In this document: piece by piece, positions 44,680 through 57,190 of the stretch
How the letters are laid out: each line of letters opens with the position of its first letter
Position numbering within the stretch: position 1 is the stretch's first letter
Origin: Balaenoptera acutorostrata
Taxonomy: Eukaryota; Chordata; Mammalia; Artiodactyla; Balaenopteridae
Reading direction: 5' to 3'
DNA length: 64,000 nt
Assembly (NCBI RefSeq): GCF_949987535.1
Contig: NC_080073.1
Coordinates: 92,667,344 to 92,731,343 of the forward strand
Notes under the pieces: model-generated
Databases searched by the model: none
What the model was told of the DNA's origin: nothing
The model's input: only the letters and a program-made list of their open reading frames with translations
Position numbers and translations under genes: made by a program

Positions 44680-47600
44680 CTAGGTTCCACATATATGCAT
44701 TAATATACAATATTTGTTTTTCTCTTTCTGACTTACTTCACTCTGTATGACAGTCTCTAGGTCCATCGACGTCTCCAAAAACAACCCAATTTCGCTCCTT
44801 TTTATGGCTGAGTAATATTCCATTGTATATATGTACCACATCTTCTTTAGCCATTCGTCTGTCAATGGGCATTTAGGTTGCTTCCATGACCTGGCTATTG
44901 TAAATAGTGCTGTAATGAACATTGGGGTGCATGTGTCTTTTTGAATTATGGTTTTCTCTAGGTATATGCCCAGTAGTGGGATTGCTGATCATATAGTAAT
45001 TCTATTTTTAGTTTTTTAAGGAACCTCCATACTGTTCTCCATAGTAGCTGTATCAATTTACATTCCCACCAACAGTGCAAGAGGGTTCCCTTTCTCCACA
45101 CCCTCTCCAGCATTTGTTGTTTGTAGATTTCCTGATGATGCACATTCTAACAGGTGTGAGGTGATACCTCATTGTAGTTTTGATTTGAATTTCTCTAATA
45201 ATTAGTGATGTTGAGCATCTTTTCATGTGCTTCCTGTCCATCTGTATGTCTTCTTTGGAGAAATGTCTATTTAGGTCTTCTGCCCATTTTTGGATTGGGT
45301 TGTTTGTTTCTTTAATATTGAGCTGCACGAGCTGTTTATGTATTTTGGAGATTAATCCTTTGTCTGGTGATTCATTTGCAAATATTTTCTCCCATTCTGA
45401 GGGTTGTCTTTTCATCTTGTTTATGGTTTCATTTGCTGTGCAAAAGCTTTTAAGTTTCATTAGGTCCCATTTGTTTAATTCTGTTTTTATTTCCATTACT
45501 CTAGGAGGTGGATCAAAAAAGATCTTGCTGTGATTTATGTCAAAGAGTCTTCTTCCTATGTTTTCCTCTAAGAGTTTTATAGTATCCGGTTCTTACATTT
45601 AGGTCTCTAATCCATTTTGAGTTTATTTTTGAGTATGGTGTTAGGGAGTGTTCTAATTTCATTCTTTTACATGTAGCTGTCCAGTTTTCCCAGCACCACT
45701 TATTGAAGAGACTGTCTTTTCTCCATTGTATATCCTTGCCTCTTTTGTCATAGATTAGTTGACCATAGGTGTGTGGGTTTATCTCTGGGCTTTCCATCTT
45801 GTTCCATTGATCTATGTTTCTGTTTTTGTGCCAGTACCATATTGTCATGATTACTGTAGCTTTGTAGTATAGTCTGAAGTCAGGAAGTCTGATTCCTCCA
45901 GCTCCGTTTTTTTCCCTCAAGACTGCTTTGGCTATTCGGGATCTTTTGTGTCTCCATACAAATTTTAAGATTTTTGTTCTAGTTCCGTAAAAAATGCCAT
46001 TGGTAATTTGATAGGGATTGCACTGAATCTGTAGCTTGCTTTGGGTAGTACAGCCACTTTCACAATATTGATTCTTCCAATCCAAGAAAATGGTATATCT
46101 CTCCATCTCTTGGTATCATCTTTAATTTCTTTCATCAGTGTCTTATAGTTTTCTGCATACAGGTCTTTTGTCTCCTTAGGTAGGTTTATTCCTAGGTATT
46201 TTATTCGTTTTGTTGCAATGGTAAATGGGAGTGTTCCCTTAATTTCTCTTTCAGATTTTTCATCATTAGTGTATAGGAATGCAAGAGACTTCTGGGCATT
46301 AATTTTGTATCCTGCAACTTTACCAAATTCATTGATTAGCTCTAGTAGTTTTCAGGTGGCATTTTTAGGATTCTCTATGTATAGTATCATGTCATCTGCA
46401 AACAGTGACAGTTTTACTTCTTCTTTTCCGATTTGGATTCCTTTTATTTCTTTTTCTTCTCTGATTGCCATGGCTAGGACTTCCAAAACTATGTTGAATA
46501 ATATTGGCGAGAGTGGACATCCTTGTCTTGTTGCTGATCTTATAGGAAATACTTTCAGTTTTTCACCATTGAGAATGATGTTTGCTGTGAGTTTGTCATA
46601 TATGGTCTTTATTATGTTGAAGTAGGTTCCCTCTATGCCCACTTTCTGGAGAGTTTTTATCATAAATCGTGTTGAATTTTGTCAAAAGCTTTTTCTGCAT
46701 CTATTGAGATGATCATATGATTTTTATCCTTCAATTTGTTAATATGGAGTATCACATGATTGATTTGCGTATATTGAAGAATCCTTGCATTCCTGGGATA
46801 AACCCCACTTGATCATGGTGTATGATTCTTTTAATGTGTTGTTGGATTCTGTTTGCTAGTATTTTCTTGAGGATTTTTGCGTTTATATTCATCGGTGATA
46901 TTGGTCTTTAATTTTCTTTTTTCGTAGTATCTTTGTCTGGTTTTTGTATCAGGGTGATGGTGGCCTCATAGAATGAGTTTGGGAGTGTTCCTTCCTCTGC
47001 AATTTTTTGGAAGAGTTTGAGAAGGATGGGTGTTAGCTCTTCTCTAAATGTTTGATAGAATTCACCTGGGAAGCCATCTGGTCCTGGACTTTTGTTTGTT
47101 GGAAGATTTTAATCACAGTTTCAATTTCATTACTTGTGATTGGTCTGTTCATATTTTCTATTTCTTCCTGGTTCAGTCTCGGAAGGTTATACCTTTCTAA
47201 GAATTTGTCCATTTCTTCCAGGTTGTCCATTTTATTGGCATAGAGTTGCTTGTAGTAGTCTCTTAGGATGCTTTGTATTTCTGTGGTGTCTGTTGTAACT
47301 TCTCCTTTTTCACTTCTAATTTTATTGATTTGAGTCCTCTCCCTCTTTTTCTTGATGAGTCTGGCTAATGGTTTCTCAATTTTGTTTATCTTCTCAAAGA
47401 ACCAGCTTTTAGTTTTATTGATTTTTGCTATTGTTTTCTTTGTTTCTATATCATTTATTTCTGCTCTGATCTTTATGATTTCTTTCCTTCTGCTAACTTT
47501 GGGTTTTGTTTGTTCTTCTTTCTCTAGTTCCTTTAGGTGTAAGGTTAGATTGTTTATTTGAGATTTTTCTTGTTTCTTGAGGTAGGCTTGTATAGCTATA

Positions 47601-48495
47601 AATTCCCTCTTAGAACTGCTTTTGCTGCATCCCATAGGTTTTGGATTGTAGTGTTTTCATTGTCATTTGTCTCTCTCTAGGTATTTTTTGATTTCCTCTT
47701 TGATTTCTTCAGTGATCTCTTGGTTATTTAGTAACGTATTGTTTAGCCTCCATGTGTTTGTGTTTTTTAGGTTTTTTCCCTGTAATCGATTTCTAATCTC
47801 ATAGCGTTGTGGTCCGAAAAGATGCTTGATATGATTTCAATTTTCTTAAATTTACTGACGCTTGATTTGTGACCCAAGATATGATCTATCCTGGGGAATG
47901 TTCCGTGCGCACTTGAGAAGAAAGTGTAATCTGCTGTTTTTGGATGGAATGTCCTATAAATATCAATTAAATCTATCTGGTCTATTGTGTCATTTAAAGC
48001 TTCTGTTCCCTTATTTATTTTCATTTTGGATGATCTGTCCATTGGTGTAAGTGAGGTGTTAAAGTCCCCCACTATTATTGTGTTACTGTCAATTTCCTCT
48101 TTTATAGCTGTTAGCAGTTGCCTTATGTATTAAGGTGCTCCTATGTTGGGTTCATATATATTTATAATTGTTATATCTCCTTCTTGGATTGATCCCTTGA
48201 TCATTATGTAGTGTCCTTCCTTGTCTCTTGTAACATTCTTTATTTTAAAGCCTATTTTATCTGATATGAGTATTGCTACTCCAGCTTTCTTTTTGTTTCC
48301 ATTTGCACGGAGTATGTTCTTCCATCCCCTCACTTTCAGTCTGTATGTGTCCCTAGGTCTCAAGTGGGTCTCTTGTAGACAGCATATATATGGGTCTTGT
48401 TTTTGTATCCATTCAGCAAGCCTGTGTCTTTTGGTTGGAGCATTTTATCCATTCATGTTTAAGATAATTATTGATATGTATGTTCCTATAACCAT
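44680..48495 (-). pseudogene. L1-4 ORF2 (endonuclease / reverse transcriptase), broken
   Basis: Start ATG at 48495-48493, end at 44680, about 1270 codons, full length for the family. The endonuclease retains GDFNTSL (near 48060) and RIDHILGHK and SDHN (47800-47890). The linker and RT region runs through 47635-46350, with the catalytic FADD at about 46391-46402. The C-terminal segments span 46106-44680. At least seven separate open stretches in changing frames show multiple small indels plus stops. The Cys-rich motif is altered: the first Cys remains (ERVWRKG follows), but the second position is not Cys. No activity is expected. Confidence 0.9.
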
Positions 48496-48553
48496 TTTCT
48501 TAATTGTTTTGGGTTTGTTTTTGTAGGTCCTTTTCTTCTCTTGTGTTTCCCAC

Positions 48554-49441
48554 TTAGAGAAGTTCCTTTAGCATTTGTTGTAGAGCTGGTTTGGTGGTGC
48601 TGAGTTCTCTTAGCTTTTGCTTGTCTGTAAAGCTTTTCATTTCTCCATCGAATCTGAATGGGATCCTTGCCAGGTAGAGTAATCTTGGTTGTAGTTTCTT
48701 CCCTTTCGTCACTTTAAGTATATCATGCCACTCCCTTCTGGCTTGTAGAGTTTCTGCTGAGAAATCAGCTGTTAACCTAATGGGAGTTCCCTTGTATGTT
48801 GTCATTTTTTCCTTGCTGCTTTCAATAATTTTTCTGTGTCTTTAATTTTTGGCAATTTGATTACTATGCGTCTCGACGTGTTTCTCCTTGGGTTTATCCT
48901 GTATGGGACTCTCTGCGCTTCCTGGACTTGGGTGGTTATTTCCTTTCCCATGTTAGGGATGTTTTCGACTATAACCTCTTCAAATATTTTCTCGGGTCCT
49001 TTCTCTCTCTCTTCTCATTCTGGGACCCCTATAATGCGAATGTTGTTGCATTTAATGTTGTCCCAGAGGTCTCTTAGGCTGTCTTCATTTCTTTTCTTTC
49101 TTCTTTCTTTATTTTGTTCCGCAGCAGTGAATTCTACCATTCTGTCTTCCAGGTCACTTATCCATTCTTCTGCCTCAGTTATTCTGCTATTGATTCCTTC
49201 TAGTGTAGTTTTCATTTCAGTTATTGTATTGTTCATCTTTGTTTTTTCCTTAATTCTTCTAGATTTTTTAACATTTCTTGCATCTTCTCGATCTTTGCCT
49301 CCATTCTTTTTCCGAGGTTCTGGATCATCTTTATTATCATTATTCTTTTTCTGGAAGGTTGCCTATCTCCACTTCATTTAGTTGTTTTTCTGGGGTTTTA
49401 TCTTGTTCCTTCATGTGGTACATAGCCCTCTGCCTTTTCAC
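48554..49441 (-). pseudogene. L1-4 ORF1 (ORF1p), broken, start codon lost
   Basis: Aligned with L1-1 ORF1, the initiating ATG is GTG (49441-49439). A small deletion brings TAA at 49342-49340 (codon 34). A second nonsense change, GGA to TGA, lies at 49017-49015 in the RRM opening IIGVPE. The coiled-coil stretch (49236-49060) is still recognisable (EEWISDLEDRM), as is the C-terminal domain (48805-48554, PRLLYLARIPF). Frame changes occur at least twice. Confidence 0.88.
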
Positions 49442-50297
49442 CTTGTCTGTCTTTCTGTGAATGTGGTTTTTGTTCCACAGGCTGCAGGATTTTAGTTCTT
49501 CTTGCTTCTGCTGTCTGCCCTCTGGTGGATGAGGCTATCTAAGAGGCTGGTGCAAGTTTCCTGATGGGAGGGACTGGTGGTGGGTAGAGCTGGCTGTTGC
49601 TCTGGTGGGCAGAGCTCAGTAAAACTTTAATCTGCTTGACTGCTGATGGGTGGGGCTGGGTTCCCTCCCTGTTGGTTGTTTGGCCTGAGGCGTCCCAACA
49701 CTGGAGCCTACCTGGTCTCTTTGATGGGGCTAATGTCAGACTCTGGGAGTGCTCACACCATGGAGCACTTCCCAGAACTTCTGCTGCCAGTGTCCCTGTC
49801 CCTGCAGTGAGACACAGCCACCCCCCCGCCTGTGCAGGAGACCCTCCAATACTAGCAGGTAGGTCTGGTTCAGTATCCCATGGGGTCACTGCTCCTTCCC
49901 CTGGTTCCCAATACGCACACTACTTTGTGTGTGCCCTCCAAGAGTGGAGTCTCTGTTTCCCCCAGTTCTGTCGAAGTCCTGCAATGAAATTCCAGTAGCC
50001 TTCAAAGTCTGATACTCTAGGAATTCCTCCTCCCATTGCCAGATCCCCAGGTTGGTAAGCCTGACGTGGGGCTCACAACCTTCACTCCAGTGCGTGGACT
50101 TCTGTGGTATAAGTGTTCTCCAGTCTGTGAGCCACCCACCCAGCAGTTATGGGATTTGATTTTACTGTGATTGTGCCCCTCCTACCGTCTCATTGTGTCT
50201 TCTCCTTTGTCTTTGGATGTGGGGTGTCTTCTTTCGTGAGTTCCAGTATCTTCCTGTCGATGACTGTCCAGCATCTAGTTGTGATTCTGGTGTTCTC
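49442..50297 (-). promoter_or_regulatory. L1-4 5'UTR, type A, 5'-trimmed
   Basis: Collinear with 302-1174 of L1-1 but lacks the first 45 bases. The end 'gttctc' joins directly to the target-site duplication. Several CpG positions of L1-1 are TpG or CpA here. Confidence 0.75.
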
Positions 50298-50300
50298 CAT

Positions 50301-50316
50301 TTCCTCTACTTCTTTT
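50301..50316. repeat. Target-site duplication, right copy (L1-4)
   Basis: Exact repeat of 44438-44453. Confidence 0.93.
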
Positions 50317-51103
50317 GTATGGTATATCCAGTAAGTCAACAAAACCCATCAGATCTGCCTTCAAGATACATGCAGAAGATGATCACTTATATTTGCCAGA
50401 ATGACCACTTGATAAAGCCACTATAATATTTTTCTTACTGCAAAAGCCTCTAAGCTGATTTCCCTGCTTAACTATTCTGATGCCAGAGTTTGGTAGGTGT
50501 AAGTCAAAATCTCATTTGTGTGCTCAGAATCCTACAATGTCTTCCCAAGTCACTCAGAGTAACAGCCAAAGTCCTTACTGTGAGCTGGAAGACTGTACAG
50601 TCTGACCCCCCAGCACAGCTCTGACTTCACCTTCTAGTACTTTCCCTAGGTTTCTCTTCGTTTTAGCCTCACTGACTTTTTTTGATGTTCCTCAAATATG
50701 CCAGGTAAGCTTGTTGTTACTTCAGGGTACTTTCAATTGCTCTTTCTTTTCTTGAGATGTTTTTCTACCAAAAAATCTAAATGTTTTATTCCTGAACCTC
50801 CTTCAGGCCTTTCTTTACTCAAATACCACCTCCTTGGAGGCCTTTCCTGGCCACTAATCTAAAATTGCAGCCTCCTCTCCATCTGTCTCTTGGCCTAATT
50901 TCTCACTTTATTTTTCTCCTTAGGACTTACAGCCATCTTACATAATACATATTAAATTATATATGTTTATTGCCTTCATTTATCCCACAAGAATATAAAG
51001 GTATGGAATTTTGTAAGCATTGTTTACTGCTGTATCTTCAGCCTTGAAAAACATTCATAGCACATAGTAGGGGTTCAACAAATATCTGTTGAATCAATGA
51101 AAT
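50317..51103 (+). repeat. L2 LINE, part 3 and 3' end
   Basis: Continues L2: 'gatctgccttcaagatacat' (50351), 'ttactgcaaaagcctctaag' (50436), 'cactcagagtaacagccaaa' (50551), 'tactcaaataccacctcctt' (50815). It closes with the L2 3' end 'gcacatagtaggggttcaac' (51060) and 'aatatctgttgaatcaatga' (51081). The L2 was about 1.3 kb before the two L1s landed. Confidence 0.8.
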
Positions 51104-51954
51104 CTGTCAGAGTCTAGAATTTTTTAAATGGTTGGTAACTTCACTCAGCCTTCGTGTGAGAGCCACTTTGCTTTGCTTTTTTCTTTTTTTCCCCTAAAGC
51201 CATGAAATGCTGCTACCATCCTCCTTACTGCATCAGGACATTAGAAGTAAAAAGTTTAATCTGCTTCTTGCACTGGCAGCTCATGAGCTCAGATTTACTG
51301 ATCTCTGAGGGCATTTATGTACCCACTGTTTATTTATTTTGGAATTATTTTATTATCAGCTTTGCATGGTTATAAACCATTGCCAGGATCGAAAGCCCTC
51401 AGAGGACTGTTATTACTCATCCTCAGGATGCTCCCTGACCTGACCTTCAGAAATAACTGCAGTTCCTTTCAGAAGCTGGAGATAATAAAATCTTCCTTAC
51501 TTGCTCTGGGCCAAAGAGATTACTACCCAGTGCCAACAACAAGCTGCAACTCTCAAGAATCATCACACCAGCCCACCAGACCCCACAAGAGATACACCCT
51601 TCCTCACATTAGAAAGGCCATAGGAATCAGCCAGTGGTGTGTTTGAAGGCTTTGTTCATGTGTACGTCTTTCTCTTCTCAAAACAAACAAAAAACAAATA
51701 AGAAAACAAAAAACAATTTCTGCTTTCATTCTTTAACTTAAAAAGGAAGAAAATTCTTTAAATTATGGGAAGAAAATTATTCTATAGAAAGTTTCAAAAA
51801 TAGAACAAGTTGCCTATAATCACACCATCCCAAGACAACCAACTTCTTCAATTTTGTGTATCACTTTTCTGTCTTTTTTCATATAAATAATTTATAGTAG
51901 TAAGTTTAGTGTACATGGAATTGTGTATCTTTTTGAAAACAAATATTACAATCA
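51104..51954. other. No gene; unassigned
   Basis: A 109-codon frame (51317-51646) has no recognisable domain and no splice or promoter evidence. AAAC-rich run at 51680-51716. Confidence 0.3.
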
Positions 51955-52075
51955 TCATTTATTAGGTGGTTAACAAAAATTTAATGAGCACAAACTATGA
52001 GCCATGTACTCTTCTGGACATGTGGCTTATGTAACCAAGAATTACAGCCTGTCTTCCAGGGGCTCTAAACCAGCA
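51955..52075 (-). repeat. L2 tail, reverse strand
   Basis: 'atttaatgagcacaaactat' (51979) and 'ccatgtactcttctggacat' (52003): the antisense start of the L2 3' region. Confidence 0.55.
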
Positions 52076-53564
52076 TTTTTCAATAGCAACATAATGTAAG
52101 CAACATATATAAGCTCAAATTTTCCAAGAAATGGGTAAAATTGGTTTTACTGACATATTTTAACCCAATATATCTCAAATATTATCATTTCAACATATGT
52201 GATATAAAATTGTTAATAAATTATGTTTATAATTATTAGTAACTATTATAATTGTTATTAAAGTATGTTACCCTTTTTCCAAACCAAGTCTTCAAAATCT
52301 GATATCTATTTCACTCTTGTATTGTATCTCAGTTTGCATGAGGCCCACGTTGAATGCTTAAAGGCTAGCAGCAACCATACTGGCCAGGGCACTTTTCCAT
52401 GTATCTAGTTTTTTTCTTCACAGTTATCATCTTTCATGTTTTCCTAACAAGCCATTGGATTTATTGTGTTCTTTTTAATGAACGTTTATCTCCATTTTTT
52501 TCACAATTATAAATCATACAGCCATGAATTTATTTTTCCATATTTTGAATTAGTATTTAATTAGATGACTCTCACAGATATCAATGATTGAGGCAAAAGG
52601 TTCAAACATGGTAACAGCTTTTGTTACACATTTCTGAGTTGCTCTGAAAAAACACAGAGTGATTTTACCTGCCCCCAGCCATGTGTGTGAGCCAGCTTCA
52701 CTGAGAATACCCTACCCCGCCTTGCATTTCCACATCCTTCCTGATGTCCTTCCAGCTTCTTGGGCTTTAGCTTTCCAGAGTTGTTTTCTGTTATTTTGTT
52801 TGCTTTTGTTTATTTGGTTTCTTTGGTTCTGCTTGCTTTCCTTGATTTAGGGTATACATTGGTTTTGTTGTTTCTGTTGTTTTTATATTAGAAAATAAAG
52901 TCCCAATTCTAATTCCTCTCACTTCTAACAGAATTTCTCCTCAATACGGGGCCAACCCCTACCCAGCAAGGAAATGCAGATTCAAAGCAGGATGGAATTT
53001 TCAGCCACCTTTAACCCTTTTCTTTCTTATTCTCACTCCTAAAAGAAAAATACCGTCTAGAATGGTAATATACCTCACAGTTATGCTATGAAAAACAAAA
53101 AATTAATTAGGAAGAGATATATTTGCTGGTTTACCTGTTTTATGAGTCTAAACAATATGAAAACCCAGAGTTAATCGGGTCTGCCCATTTTGAATGCAAA
53201 AGGCAGCAGCCGGATGAAGAAGGGATCCAAAGGAAGAAGAAGAGAAAACAATGGAAGGGGAGGTAGAATTCTGCACATTCAACCCTGAAGGAAAGGACAG
53301 CTGAGGTCAGCGTTAAAGAAATATTTATGATCTGTTCTAGATTTTAAGAAATAAGACAAGCCTAAGTTTGTGTTATTTCTGGTTATAGACTGGGTCTGTG
53401 TACAACTTTCTTGTCATTGTGGGTCAAAATAATAGGGTCACATGTATTTTTGCCTAATTAAATAATACAAACATATTCCATCGGTATTTTCTTTGCATTT
53501 TTAAGAGAACAAAGATGAAATATTTTCTATAACTTTGTTTCCGGTTGGAACATACATATTTTTT
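52076..53564. other. No gene; unique AT-rich DNA
   Basis: No supported frame or repeat. The stretch 52400-52570 resembles antisense old L1 weakly. Confidence 0.3.
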
Positions 53565-55632
53565 ACCTTTTATCTTGAAATAATTTTAGACCTACAGAAA
53601 TGTTGCAAAGGGAGTACAGAGAATTCCCATATACACTGCACTCAGCTTCCCCAACGTTCACATTTCACATAACCATGGTAAATTTATTTAACATCAGTAC
53701 AATACTACTAACTAAACTACAGTTTTTAATTCGATTTCACCAGTTCTTCTACTAATGTCCTTTTATTTGTTCTAGGATCTTATCTAGGACATGACAACAC
53801 ATTTAGGGATCATGTCTCCAATCTGTGACAGTTTCTCAGTCTTTCCTTGTCTTTCATGACCATGACGTTTCCAAAGGGCATTCAGGTCAGGCATTCTGTA
53901 GAATGTCCCTGAATTTGTGTTTTCTAATGTCTTCTCATGGTAAGACAGGTCATGGGTTTGGAGGAAAAATACTAGAGAGGGGAAGTGTTAGTCTCATTGC
54001 ATCATATCAAAGGTACCTGATTTCATCATGATTTATTACTAATGATCTTGTATTTTCATTTAGTGTGTCCTTGGTTTAATTTACCCATGGTTTTTCTTCA
54101 CAGCTACTGATATCTCAAAAATTATAGAAGAGTGAAGAGTGACATTTGAATACAAATAATGATTTTAAGGACATATGAAAAGTTACATTCTGAATTTTAC
54201 TGTCTTCAGGTATGACACCATACGAGACTTTATTTTCCAATGAAGGTAGCACCATTTTATTTTTCCACTTTTATATGTTTTTTATTTTTAAAATAATTTT
54301 TGCAAGAATAGTACAAATAACCTTTTTACGGACTATTCAAGGGTAACTTGATGACCTAATGCTCCATTACCCCTGAACACAAATAAGGATATTCTCCTAC
54401 TTAACCACAATACAACCATCAAACATAAATTAACATTGCTACATTTACTACCATCTAATCCACAGACTCCAATACAGTAGCCTATTGTCCTAATCATGTC
54501 CTTTCTAGAAAAAAAATCCACGCAGATAAACAAAGCATATTTAGGTGCCCCATCTCTCTAGTCATCTTCAATTTGAGGTAGTCCTTCAGTGTTTCCTTGA
54601 CTTTTAAGTTCTTGACACTTGAAAATTATAGGCCAGTTGATTTGTGGAATGTCCCTTAGTTCAAGTTTATCAGAAGTTTCCTCATGACTAGATTCAGGGC
54701 AAGAACAGTACAGATGTGATGCTGGATTCTTCTCATTGCATCTTAACATGTGGCATGTGATGTTGCTGTGTTGTATTACTGGTCATGTTAACTTTGATCT
54801 TTTGACTCAGGTTTTGTCTGCCAGGTTTCTCCATTGTAAAGTTTCTGTTTTTCCCCTGTGAGTAAAAAGTATGTGTGGAGAGGTCCTTTGGGTCTGTGAA
54901 TATCCAGTTCCTCATCAAATTTTCACCCATTAGTTTTAGCCTCCATTGACATTTCTTGATCAAATTATCACTATACTAGTTGCCAAGTGATTATTTTCTA
55001 ACACCATCATTTTTTTCTACACTTATTAATTGGCATTCTACTGTAAAAAAAAGCTTTTTCTTCTCCTCATTTATTATTCTTATTTATTTATCAGTATGGC
55101 CTCAAAGACATTTATTTTATTCAATTGGTTATAATCTATCACTATCATTTGTTTTATTTTGTGGCTCAAATTGTCCCAGCCTTGGCCAGTGGAGCCCTAT
55201 CAAGGTGGTTTTCATTATCTTTTGATGTGTTGCTATCATTCTTTAAACACTTCTTTACTTTCTGGTACAACAAAATATTCCAAGATCGCCTTATGCTTTC
55301 CCTGCCCACACCCTGAAATCAGTCACTTCTCTAGAGAGTTCTGGTTCCTTGTAGTGGAGAAAGGAATTTACAAGCTATGATCTGGGAAATGGGTGTGCTC
55401 ATTATTATTAGGGTGTCACTGTAACCAGGCCCTCTCAGTGGACAGAGCCTCACATACACATTTACATCTGTATTTATTTCTATCATTAGTTATATAAATT
55501 GAAAAGTGTGAGTCCACACAGATACCACCAATTACAATCCAATCTTATGGGGTTCATTTCCATTTTCTCCCTTTCCAAATTTGTAACTCCTCTCTCTGAC
55601 AGAGAGCAACTGACTTTCATTGTACTTAAAAA
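53565..55632 (-). repeat. Old L1 3' region, reverse strand (two related segments)
   Basis: Antisense text of the family at 17815-20430 occurs twice. The first segment has 'ctgtgacagtttctcagtct' (53823) and 'ttcaggtcaggcattctgta' (53881). The second has 'atgtgatgctggattcttct' (54714), 'attaattggcattctactgt' (55024), 'cagccttggccagtggagcc' (55177) and 'gagagttctggttccttgta' (55335). The order suggests two adjacent or rearranged copies. No gene. Confidence 0.55.
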
Positions 55633-55641
55633 ATATTCATT
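55633..55641. repeat. Probable target-site duplication, 5' copy (L1-5)
   Basis: atattcatt, preceded by As, matches 60156-60164. Nine bases exact; As on both sides blur the boundary. Confidence 0.6.
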
Positions 55642-56238
55642 GATGTTGCCGACGGGATCCTGGCTGCTGAGACCCGTGGCACCAATTTTCCAGGTGCTCC
55701 TTCCTGTATGCTGCATCACACGTGTGACTCACAACATTAACCGTGTGGCTGACAGGATCTTGGTGCTCTGGCCTGGTGTCAGGCCTGAGCCTCTGATGTG
55801 GGAGAGCCGAGTTCAGGACATGGGACAACAGAGACCTCCCAGCCCCATGTAGTATCAATTGGCAAGAGCTCTCTCAGAGATCGCCTTCTCAATGCTAAGA
55901 CCCAGCTCTACCCAACGGCCAGCAAGCTCCAGTGCTGGACTCCCCATGCCAAACAACTAGCAAGGCAGGAACACAGCCCCACCCATTAGCAGAGAGGCTG
56001 CTAAAAATCATAATAAGGTCACAGACACCCCAAAACACACCACCAGATGCGGTCCTGCCCACCAGAAAGAAAAGACCCAGCTTGAACCACCAAAACACAG
56101 GCAATAGTCCCCTCCACCAGGAAGCCTATACAACCCACTGAACCAACCTCACTCACTGGAGGCAGACACCAAAAACAACGGGAACTAAGAACCTGCAGCC
56201 TGTGAAGAGGAGACCCCAAACACAGTAAGCTTAGCAAA
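55642..56238 (+). promoter_or_regulatory. L1-5 5'UTR, type B
   Basis: Shares little with the type-A leader. It has CpG-bearing 'gccgacgggatcctggctgc' (55648) at the front, then 'ccagcaagctccagtgctgg' (55919), near the only patch that recalls type A ('ggctccagtgttgggtcgcc' at 908). As in other L1s the leader would hold the internal promoter; that is family knowledge. Confidence 0.7.
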
Positions 56239-57132
56239 ATGAGAAGATAGAGAAATATGCAGCAGATGAAGGAGCAAGGTAAAAACACACCAGACCAAAC
56301 AAATGAAGAGGAAATAGGCAGTCAACTTGAAAAAGAATTCAGAGTAATGATAGTAAAGATGATCCAAAATCTTGGAAATAGAATGGAGAAAATACAAAAA
56401 ACGTTTAACAAGGACATAGAAGAACTAAAGAGCAAACAAACAATGATGAACAACACAATAAATGAAATTTAAAATTCTCTAAAAGAAATCAATAGCAGAA
56501 TAACAGAGTCAGAAGAACAGACAAGTGAACTGGAAGATAAAATAGTGGAAATAACTACCACAGAGCAGAATAAAGATAAAAGAATGAAAAGAATTGAGGA
56601 CAGTCTCAGAGACCTCTGGGACAATATTCAATGCACCAATATTCGAATTATAGGGGTCCCAGAAGAAGAAGAGAAAAAGAAAGTGTCTGAGAAAATATTT
56701 GAAGAGATTATAGTTGAAAACTTCCCTAACAAGGGAAAGGAAATAGTCAATCAAGTCCAGGAACTGCAGAGGGTCCCATACAGGATAAATCCAAGGAAAA
56801 AAACGCCAAGACACATATTAATCAAACTGTCAAAAATTAAATAGAAAGCAAAAATATTAAAAGCAGAAAGGAAAAAGCAACAAATAACATACAAATGAAT
56901 CCCCATAAGATTAACAGCTGATCTTTCAGCAGAAACTCTGCAAGCCAGAAGGGAGTGGCAGGACATATTTAAAGTGATGAAAGGGGAAAACCTACAACCA
57001 AGATTACTCTACCTAGCAAGGATCTCATTCAGATTCGATGGAGAAATTAAAACCTTTACGGACAATCAATAGTTAAAAGAATTTAGCACCACGAAACCAG
57101 CTTTACAACAAATGCTAAAGAAACTTCTCTAG
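56239..57132 (+). pseudogene. L1-5 ORF1 (ORF1p), broken
   Basis: From ATG 56239 to TAG 57130-57132, 298 codons without net frame change. Five in-frame stops lie at codons 4 (56248), 78 (56470), 202 (56842), 220 (56896) and 278 (57070). The coiled coil (about residues 25-115), the RRM opening IIGVPEEEEK (about residue 137) and the C-terminal domain remain recognisable. The stop at codon 4 alone would remove the protein unless a later ATG (56257) were used. Confidence 0.88.
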
Positions 57133-57190
57133 GCAGGAAACACAACAGAAGGAAAAGACCTACAAAAACAAACCCAAAACAATTAAGAAA

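Larger units (their letters stand above)
44454..50300 (-). mobile_element. L1-4: nearly full-length L1, lineage A, reverse strand, inactive
   Basis: On the minus strand: 5'UTR (50297-49442), ORF1 (49441-48554), ORF2 (48495-44680), type-A 3'UTR, and an A-rich tail seen as T/A-rich sequence at 44454-44490. A perfect 16-bp target-site duplication brackets it. Compared with L1-1 it lacks about the first 45 bases, including the YY1-like site. It therefore probably arose by slight 5' truncation and lacks a normal transcription start. ORF1 and ORF2 are both broken. Confidence 0.95.

Noticed and set aside
49597..49998. 133-codon plus-strand frame over the L1-4 5'UTR
   Set aside because: Antisense to the L1 leader; L1-1 has a similar but different-length antisense frame, with no conserved start or end.
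51317..51646. 109-codon plus-strand frame
   Set aside because: No domain, no signal peptide, no splice sites I could defend; flanked by repeats.
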